Below, one piece after another: positions 7,083 through 11,643 of a stretch of DNA of 11,643 nucleotides (positions are counted from its first letter, which is position 1; each line of letters opens with the position of its first letter). The stretch is from Betaproteobacteria bacterium. Its GTDB lineage: Bacteria; Pseudomonadota; Gammaproteobacteria; Burkholderiales; SG8-41. The translations under genes and the position numbers were made by a program. The notes under the pieces were generated by a model. That model made no database searches, had not been told where the DNA came from, and saw only the letters and a list, made by a program, of their open reading frames with translations. The stretch covers positions 1 to 11,643 of the forward strand of contig JAIOOZ010000441.1 in the NCBI GenBank assembly GCA_021414185.1, given 5' to 3'.

Positions 7083-8051
7083 TTAATAGTCGCGTGTAAC
7101 GGCAAAGTCCGCCAATTGTAGCAAAGATTCGCGGTATTTTGAATTTGGCAGGTCGGCGAGCGCCGCGCGCGCCGCGCGCGCCTCGGCCTCGGCCTGGCGC
7201 CGCGTATAGTCGAGCGCGCCGCTGCGCTGGATCGCCGCAACGACCTGCTCGAGCTCGCCCAGGCCGCCCTCCTCGATTGCCTTCCTGATCAGCGCCGCTT
7301 CGGCCGCGCTGCCATGCTTGATCGCATAAATCAGCGGCAGGGTCGGCTTGCCTTCGGCCAGATCATCGCCGACGTTCTTGCCGGTTGCGTTGTGGTCGCC
7401 CGAATAATCGAGCACGTCGTCGATCAACTGGAACGCGGTACCGAGATGCATGCCGTAGTCGGCCATCGCCGCCTCCACCGCGGGCCCGGCACCGCCGAGG
7501 ATGGCGCCCAACCGGGTCGCCGCCTCGAACAGCTTGGCGGTCTTGAAGCGGATGACCTGCAGGTAGTCGTGCTCGCCGATATCCGTATTGTGGCAATTCA
7601 TCAGCTGCAGCACTTCGCCCTCGGCAATCACGTTGGTCGCCTCGGCCAGCACCTTCATCACGCGCATGCTTTCGACTTCGACCATCATCTGGAACGCGCG
7701 CGAATAGACGAAATCGCCGACCAGCACGCTGGCGGCATTGCCGAACAGGGCATTGGCGGTCGGATTGCCGCGCCGCAATTCCGAGCCGTCGACCACGTCG
7801 TCATGCAGCAGGGTGGCAGTGTGGATGAACTCCACCACTGCCGCCAGTTGATGGTGGTGTTTGCCCTGATAGCCGAACGCGCCGGCCGAGAGAATCACCA
7901 GCGCCGGGCGCAGGCGCTTGCCGCCGCTGCCGACGATATATTCGGCGACCTCGCGCACCAGCGCCACGTCGGACGCCAGGCGGTTGCGGATAACGGCGTC
8001 TACCGCGCGCATGTCGGCGGCAATAAAGTCTTGAATAAAGGGGACGGACAT
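7083..8051 (-). CDS. ispB: Octaprenyl/polyprenyl diphosphate synthase
   Basis: A long-chain trans-prenyl diphosphate synthase that extends farnesyl diphosphate with isopentenyl units to make the quinone side chain. The protein has 322 residues, the usual length. The first Asp-rich motif DDVVD is at residues 84-88 (LLHDDVVDGSELRRG) and the second, DDVLD, at 211-215 (FQLIDDVLDYSG). GGKRLRP (43-49) and GKNVGDDLAEGKPTLP complete the substrate and magnesium site. Position next to a divergent rplU-rpmA is the common proteobacterial context for ispB. The ATG at 8051 lacks a strong ribosome site. Product chain length (C40 or otherwise) cannot be read directly from the sequence. Confidence 0.95.
   Translation of the reverse strand: MSVPFIQDFIAADMRAVDAVIRNRLASDVALVREVAEYIVGSGGKRLRPALVILSAGAFGYQGKHHHQLAAVVEFIHTATLLHDDVVDGSELRRGNPTANALFGNAASVLVGDFVYSRAFQMMVEVESMRVMKVLAEATNVIAEGEVLQLMNCHNTDIGEHDYLQVIRFKTAKLFEAATRLGAILGGAGPAVEAAMADYGMHLGTAFQLIDDVLDYSGDHNATGKNVGDDLAEGKPTLPLIYAIKHGSAAEAALIRKAIEEGGLGELEQVVAAIQRSGALDYTRRQAEAEARAARAALADLPNSKYRESLLQLADFAVTRDY
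7115..7143 (-). promoter_or_regulatory. Candidate promoter for tRNA-Pro inside the 3' end of ispB
   Basis: On the minus strand TTCAAA (7138-7143; 4 of 6 matches) is separated by exactly 17 bp from TACAAT (7115-7120; 5 of 6). Transcription would start near 7108, about 70 bases before the mature tRNA, within the last ispB codons. It could let the tRNA be made independently of ispB. Chance similarity inside coding sequence is possible. Confidence 0.42.
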
Positions 8052-8071
8052 CGGGCTACAGTGCAGAATGG

Positions 8072-8119
8072 CGCCGTTTGCTGCCTCCGGGCGGAAAAAC
8101 GCCGTAAAACGGCGGCAGC
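8072..8119 (-). promoter_or_regulatory. Terminator-like hairpin with competing pairing in the ispB leader
   Basis: On the minus strand CGCCGT (8114-8109) and ACGGCG (8105-8100) form a 6-bp stem with a 3-base loop, followed directly by TTTTT, as in an intrinsic terminator. A third segment, AAACGGCG (8079-8072), can pair instead with CGCCGTTT (8114-8107) over 8 bp, excluding the hairpin. An outer pairing, GCTGCC/GGCAGC (8119-8114 with 8085-8080), is also possible. The whole lies 20 to 70 bases before the ispB start. Any regulatory role needs a transcript starting upstream of 8119, which I cannot confirm. Confidence 0.35.
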
Positions 8120-8150
8120 GATAGTGGCAAGTTCCTCATTTTACAATGTT

Positions 8151-8179
8151 TTGACTCAAAAATCGCCCTTAGGTATAAT
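8151..8179 (+). promoter_or_regulatory. Sigma70 promoter for rplU-rpmA
   Basis: TTGACT (8151-8156; 5 of 6 matches) and a perfect TATAAT (8174-8179) are separated by the optimal 17 bp. Transcription would start near 8186, giving a leader of about 40 bases before rplU. This is the strongest promoter in the window, fitting a ribosomal protein operon. Confidence 0.9.
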
Positions 8180-8227
8180 GCGCGGCTTTCCGTATCCGGC
8201 AGTCCAGCAGGTATAAAGGGTCAAATC

Positions 8228-8539
8228 ATGTATGCGGTCATCCAAACCGGCGGCAAGCAGTACCGCGTTGCCTCTGGTGCAAAGCTGAAAATCGAACAAC
8301 TTGCGGCCGACATCGGCTCCGAAATCGTCATCGACCAGGTATTGATGGTTGCCGATGGCGACAACGTATCTCTCGGCACGCCGCTCGTATCCGGCGCCTC
8401 CGTGAAGGCGAAAATCGTGTCCCATGGACGCGGCGACAAAGTGCATATCTTCAAAATGCGCCGCCGCAAGCATTACCGCAAATCTCAGGGGCACCGCCAA
8501 AACTATACCGAGATCGAAATCCTCGGCATCGCAGGCTAA
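8228..8539 (+). CDS. rplU: 50S ribosomal protein L21
   Basis: L21 binds 23S rRNA in the large ribosomal subunit. The 103 residues equal the usual bacterial length. The family start MYAVIQTGGKQYRV is present, as is the RNA-binding C-terminal signature KMRRRKHYRKSQGHRQNYT. An AAAGGG ribosome site (8215-8220) lies seven bases upstream of the ATG. It is the first gene of the rplU-rpmA unit under the promoter at 8151-8179. Confidence 0.98.
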   Translation: MYAVIQTGGKQYRVASGAKLKIEQLAADIGSEIVIDQVLMVADGDNVSLGTPLVSGASVKAKIVSHGRGDKVHIFKMRRRKHYRKSQGHRQNYTEIEILGIAG

Positions 8540-8550
8540 ACAAATTGGGA

Positions 8551-8609
8551 ACAAGGGGACAATGCCCCCTTGTAAATCCCCCGATATCAGGGGAATCCTC
8601 CTTAAGGAG
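8551..8609 (+). promoter_or_regulatory. Tandem stem-loops in the rplU-rpmA spacer, the last holding the rpmA ribosome site
   Basis: Three inverted repeats lie in the 78-base spacer. ACAAGGGG (8551-8558) pairs with CCCCTTGT (8566-8573), an 8-bp stem with a 7-base loop. TCCCC (8577-8581) pairs with GGGGA (8590-8594). CTCCTTAAGGAG (8598-8609) is a perfect 12-base palindrome whose second half, AAGGAG (8604-8609), is the Shine-Dalgarno of rpmA. Folding CTCC onto GGAG would hide the ribosome site. None is followed by a T tract, so they are not classic terminators. A role in tuning L27 output or in RNA processing is inference. Confidence 0.55.
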
Positions 8610-8617
8610 CAAGCACA

Positions 8618-8881
8618 ATGGCACATAAGAAGGCAGGCGGCAGTTCACGCAACGGCCGCGACTCGAACTCGAAGCGCCTGGGCGTCAAAGCCTACGGCGG
8701 CGAAGTCATCAACGCGGGCAGCATCATCATCCGCCAGCGCGGCACGCAGGTGCACCCGGGCGTCAACGTCGGCATCGGCAAAGACCACACGCTGTTTGCG
8801 ATGATCAAGGGCACGGTGGAATTTGCGGTTAAAGGGCCAGCCCGGAAGCGAACCGTCAACATCGTTCCTGCTGCTGCGTAA
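8618..8881 (+). CDS. rpmA: 50S ribosomal protein L27
   Basis: L27 reaches with its N-terminus into the peptidyl transferase centre. The 87 residues begin MAHKKAGGSSRNGRDSNSKRLGVK, the standard proteobacterial form with no cleavable N-terminal extension of the kind seen in Firmicutes. GTQVHPGVNVGIGKDHTLFA is the conserved core. The ATG is eight bases after AAGGAG (8604-8609), which sits in a palindrome. It follows rplU by 78 bp and ends at an intrinsic terminator (8904-8932). Confidence 0.98.
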   Translation: MAHKKAGGSSRNGRDSNSKRLGVKAYGGEVINAGSIIIRQRGTQVHPGVNVGIGKDHTLFAMIKGTVEFAVKGPARKRTVNIVPAAA

Positions 8882-8903
8882 CCAAGGCTCTTCGCGCAAT
8901 GCC

Positions 8904-8932
8904 AAAGCCCTGCCGCTGTGCAGGGCTTTTTT
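8904..8932 (+). terminator. Intrinsic terminator after rpmA
   Basis: A perfect 10-bp stem, AAAGCCCTGC (8904-8913) and GCAGGGCTTT (8920-8929), has a 6-base loop and runs into six T residues (8927-8932). It lies about 22 bases after the rpmA stop. It should end most rplU-rpmA transcripts, so obgE needs read-through or its own promoter. I see no convincing promoter in 8933-9008. Confidence 0.92.
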
Positions 8933-9008
8933 GTTTCCCCCGGCAGCGCACAGCCGGCAACCAGGCAGCCTTTTCAAGATCCGCGCCCCACGACATGGGA
9001 TTGATTAA

Positions 9009-10088
9009 ATGAAATTCATCGACGAAACCACCGTAGAGCTGCACGCCGGCAAAGGCGGCGACGGCTCGGCGTCGTTCCGGCGCGAGAAATTCGTGCCGCG
9101 CGGCGGGCCCGACGGCGGCGACGGCGGGCGCGGCGGCAGCATATTCGCGGTCGCGGACCGTAATATCAACACGCTGGTCGACTATCGTTTTGCGCGCATC
9201 CATCGCGCCAAAAACGGCGCGGCGGGCATGGGCTCGGACTGCAATGGAAAGTCGGCCGATGACGTGCTGCTGCGCGTGCCGGTCGGCACCGTGGTCAGCG
9301 ACTTCGAAACCGGCGAACCCATCTGCGATCTCGCAGCGCACGAGCAAAAAGCGCTGCTCGCCAAGGGCGGCGACGGCGGTATCGGCAATCTCCATTTCAA
9401 ATCCAGCACCAACCGCGCGCCGCGCCAGTTCACGCGGGGCATGCCGGGCGAGTCGAAGAAGCTGAAGTTCGAACTCAAGGTGCTGGCGGATGTTGGTCTG
9501 CTCGGCATGCCGAACGCCGGCAAATCGACTTTCATCCGCGCGGTTTCCGCGGCGCGGCCCAAAGTCGCCGACTATCCGTTTACAACGCTGCACCCGAATC
9601 TGGGAGTAGTGCGCGTCGACAACAACCGCAGCTTCGTGATCGCCGACATTCCCGGCCTGATCGAAGGCGCTGCCGAGGGCGCGGGGCTGGGCCACCAGTT
9701 CCTGCGTCATCTCGCGCGCACGCGCCTTCTGCTGCATATCGTCGATATCGCGCCGTTCGATGAGGGCACCGATCCGGTCGCCGAAGCGCGTGCCATCATC
9801 AACGAACTGAAAAAATACGACGAGACGCTGTTCGACAAACCGCGCTGGCTGGTGCTGAACAAGACCGACCTGCTGGCGCCGGAAGAACAGGCCGGGAAGG
9901 TAAAGCAATTCCTGGCCGATTTCGGCTGGCGCGACAAAAGCTTTATTATTTCGGCCTTGAGCGGCACGGGCTGCAAAGAACTGACCTACGCCATCATGGA
10001 ACATCTGGACGTGACACGCGGGTCGGTCACTGCAATGGATGACGACGGCGACACACCCATGCAACGCGAACTGAATCCCGAATCCTGA
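9009..10088 (+). CDS. obgE: Obg family GTPase (CgtA)
   Basis: An essential GTPase that binds the 50S subunit and acts in late ribosome assembly and stress signalling. The glycine-rich Obg fold spans about 1-158 (KGGDGSASFRREKFVPRGGPDGGDGG). The G domain follows: G1 GMPNAGKS (166-173), a G2 region around DYPFTTLHPNLG, G3 DIPG (213-216) in DIPGLIEGA, G4 NKTD (284-287) and a G5-like SALSG. The protein has 359 residues, and the tail after the G domain is short with only a few acidic residues (MDDDGD), shorter than in E. coli. The ATG at 9009 has only a weak GGGA upstream. A five-codon frame (8995-9012) ends in TGA overlapping this ATG. proB follows after 22 bases, so the two are likely co-transcribed. 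Confidence 0.97.
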   Translation: MKFIDETTVELHAGKGGDGSASFRREKFVPRGGPDGGDGGRGGSIFAVADRNINTLVDYRFARIHRAKNGAAGMGSDCNGKSADDVLLRVPVGTVVSDFETGEPICDLAAHEQKALLAKGGDGGIGNLHFKSSTNRAPRQFTRGMPGESKKLKFELKVLADVGLLGMPNAGKSTFIRAVSAARPKVADYPFTTLHPNLGVVRVDNNRSFVIADIPGLIEGAAEGAGLGHQFLRHLARTRLLLHIVDIAPFDEGTDPVAEARAIINELKKYDETLFDKPRWLVLNKTDLLAPEEQAGKVKQFLADFGWRDKSFIISALSGTGCKELTYAIMEHLDVTRGSVTAMDDDGDTPMQRELNPES

Positions 10089-10110
10089 ACCCCGCATACC
10101 GCAAGCCAAT

Positions 10111-11229
10111 ATGAATCCGGAACTGGCCCAAGCCAAACGACTCGTCGTCAAAGTCGGCAGCAGCCTGGTCACCAACCAGGGGCAGGGACTCGATCACGCC
10201 GCACTCGCGCGCTGGGTCGCCCAGATCGCCGAACTGCGCAAGCTCGGCCGCGAAGTCATATTGGTGTCGAGCGGCGCCATCGCCGAGGGCATGCAGCGCC
10301 TGGGCTGGAAAGTGCGGCCGAGCGCCGTGCATGAACTGCAGGCCGCGGCCGCCGTCGGCCAGATGGGCCTGATCGAAGCCTACGAGTCGCGTTTTCGCGA
10401 GCATGCTCTCATCACGTCACAAATCCTGCTGACGCATGAAGACATGGCGGACCGCAAACGCTATCTGAACGCGCGCTCGACCCTGCGCACGCTGCTCGAC
10501 CTCGGCGTGATTCCCATCATCAATGAAAACGATACGGTCGCGACCGATGAAATCCGCGTCGGCGACAACGACACGCTGGGCGCGCTGGTGACCAATCTGG
10601 TGGAAGCGGATGTGCTGGTGATCCTCACCGATCAGGCCGGGCTTTTTTCGGCCGATCCGCGCAAGGACCCAACGGCAACGCTGGTGCACGAAGCGCGCGC
10701 CGGCGACCCCGAACTGGAAAAAATTGCGGGCGGCGCGGGCAGCGACATCGGGCTCGGCGGCATGCTCACCAAGGTCCTGGCGGCCAAGCGCGCGGCGCGC
10801 AGTGGCGCTCATACCATCATCGCATCCGGCCGCGAGGAGCAGGTGCTGGTGCGGCTTGCACAAGGGGAGCGCATCGGCACGCTGTTGAAAGCAGCGACGC
10901 AGACGCTCGCCGCGCGCAAGCAGTGGCTCGCCGACCACCTGCAGGTGCGCGGCAAGCTGATGCTCGACGCGGGCGCCGTCAGGGCGTTGCGCGATCTGCG
11001 CAAGAGCCTGCTGCCGATCGGCGTGTTTGAAGTCGCGGGCGAATTCGAACGCGGCGAAGTGGTCGCTTGCTGCTCGCCAGACGGCGCCGAAATCGCGCGC
11101 GGGCTGGTCAATTACAACGCAGCCGAAACGCGCCGCATTCTGAAAACGCCCTCCAGCGAAATCGAGGCCCGCCTGGGCTATGTCGACGAGCGGGAACTGA
11201 TACACCGGGACAATCTGGTCTTGCTGTAA
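10111..11229 (+). CDS. proB: Glutamate 5-kinase
   Basis: First step of proline synthesis: phosphorylates L-glutamate with ATP to gamma-glutamyl phosphate, which ProA then reduces. The 372 residues match the two-domain family form. The amino-acid kinase domain (about 8-260) has KVGSSLV (14-20), VSSGAIAEG, AAVGQMGL, the glutamate-binding NENDTV (138-143) and GDNDTLGA (151-158), and GLGGMLTK near the ATP site. A C-terminal PUA domain follows (about 280-365, RGKLMLDAGAVRALRDLRKSL). It starts 22 bases after obgE with a weak ribosome site, the usual betaproteobacterial order. proA is not in the window. A 6-bp hairpin with one G-U pair (11249-11264) lies 20 bases after the stop without a T tract. 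Confidence 0.97.
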   Translation: MNPELAQAKRLVVKVGSSLVTNQGQGLDHAALARWVAQIAELRKLGREVILVSSGAIAEGMQRLGWKVRPSAVHELQAAAAVGQMGLIEAYESRFREHALITSQILLTHEDMADRKRYLNARSTLRTLLDLGVIPIINENDTVATDEIRVGDNDTLGALVTNLVEADVLVILTDQAGLFSADPRKDPTATLVHEARAGDPELEKIAGGAGSDIGLGGMLTKVLAAKRAARSGAHTIIASGREEQVLVRLAQGERIGTLLKAATQTLAARKQWLADHLQVRGKLMLDAGAVRALRDLRKSLLPIGVFEVAGEFERGEVVACCSPDGAEIARGLVNYNAAETRRILKTPSSEIEARLGYVDERELIHRDNLVLL

Positions 11230-11419
11230 CCGGCGTCGCCCCCGTGGCGCGGGATTAGTCCTGCCGCCGCCGGGACCGTATCCGGAGCGTGAATATTACC
11301 GATGACAAACCGCCGCCGGCTGCGGCATTATCGTGCCTGCGGTTGTGCTACGCTGTTGCTCGCCGCAGCTATCCAGTCGATGGACGCTGCGGGCTATTTC
11401 GACTTTTCGGAGAATTATC

Positions 11420-11643
11420 ATGGCCAATTCCGCTGCTCGTGATTTTCGTTGTGCGCTGGCCGCCGGCGCGCTGTGCGCGGGCCTTGCCCTGTCCACTACC
11501 GCAAGTGCCGTTGACCTCATCACCGACGACGAAGCCAAACTGCCTGCCGCGCCCAAAGTGATGACGCGCGGCGGCATTACGCGCGGTCCCAGCATCAAGG
11601 TCGTCAGCCCCCAGCCGGACGGCCAGATCAAGGCGCCGTTCGC
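11420..11643 (+). CDS. Hypothetical secreted protein (3' end cut by window edge)
   Basis: The frame is open from ATG at 11420 to the right edge, with 74 residues visible. A GGAGA ribosome site (11409-11413) six bases upstream supports the start. Residues 1-30 look like a Sec signal peptide: an Arg-containing N region, hydrophobic ALAAGALCAGLALS, and an AxA cleavage motif (A28-S29-A30) before VDLITDDEAKLP. The mature part visible so far is Pro-rich with repeated-looking RGGITRGPSIKVVSPQPDG and no cysteine, so it is probably periplasmic or exported. I do not recognise the family with confidence. It lies about 190 bp after proB on the same strand; I see no clear promoter or T-tract terminator in 11230-11419, so its transcription start is unknown. 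Confidence 0.75.
   Translation, partial: MANSAARDFRCALAAGALCAGLALSTTASAVDLITDDEAKLPAAPKVMTRGGITRGPSIKVVSPQPDGQIKAPF

Noticed and set aside
8856..10175. A 439-codon open frame on the minus strand opposite obgE
   Set aside because: It is antisense to obgE, spans the rpmA terminator and shows no protein family features.
10417..11205. A 262-codon open frame on the minus strand opposite proB
   Set aside because: It is antisense to proB, with no motif and no ribosome site recognised.

Overview
The window looks like ordinary chromosome from a GC-rich betaproteobacterium, probably Burkholderiales or Nitrosomonadales. The grounds are the gene order (PP0621-pilS-pilR-ampD-nrdA on one strand; rplU-rpmA-obgE-proB divergent from ispB) and the long form of NrdA. 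This assignment rests on gene content, not on a database match. No mobile element, CRISPR array, prophage or defence system is visible, and no clearly new biological system was found. The less expected signals are in the intergenic DNA.

Left part, minus strand (transcription runs right to left). A PP0621-type small membrane protein starts at a TTG codon. It is followed by the PilS-PilR two-component system, whose genes overlap by one base, and then by the cytosolic cell-wall recycling amidase AmpD. Between pilR and ampD lies an unusual pair of opposed 7-bp repeat arrays able to form a long hairpin. After a gap of about 460 bp comes nrdA, the class Ia ribonucleotide reductase large subunit. 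It is cut off by the left edge after 811 codons. Its upstream region carries two NrdR-like boxes whose starts are 31 bp apart, overlapping candidate -10 elements.

Middle part, minus strand. The polyprenyl diphosphate synthase gene (ispB type) is followed by a tRNA-Pro(CGG) gene with an encoded CCA. A candidate tRNA promoter lies inside the 3' end of ispB. The ispB leader contains a terminator-like hairpin with a competing alternative pairing.

Right part, plus strand. A near-consensus sigma70 promoter drives rplU and rpmA (ribosomal proteins L21 and L27), which end at a strong intrinsic terminator. Then come obgE (a ribosome-assembly GTPase) and proB (glutamate 5-kinase with a PUA domain). 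The last gene, cut by the right edge, encodes an unrecognised protein with a signal peptide.

Together the genes cover DNA precursor synthesis, peptidoglycan recycling, type IV pilus control, quinone side-chain synthesis, ribosome assembly and proline synthesis. Apart from the pilS-pilR coupling they share no single pathway.
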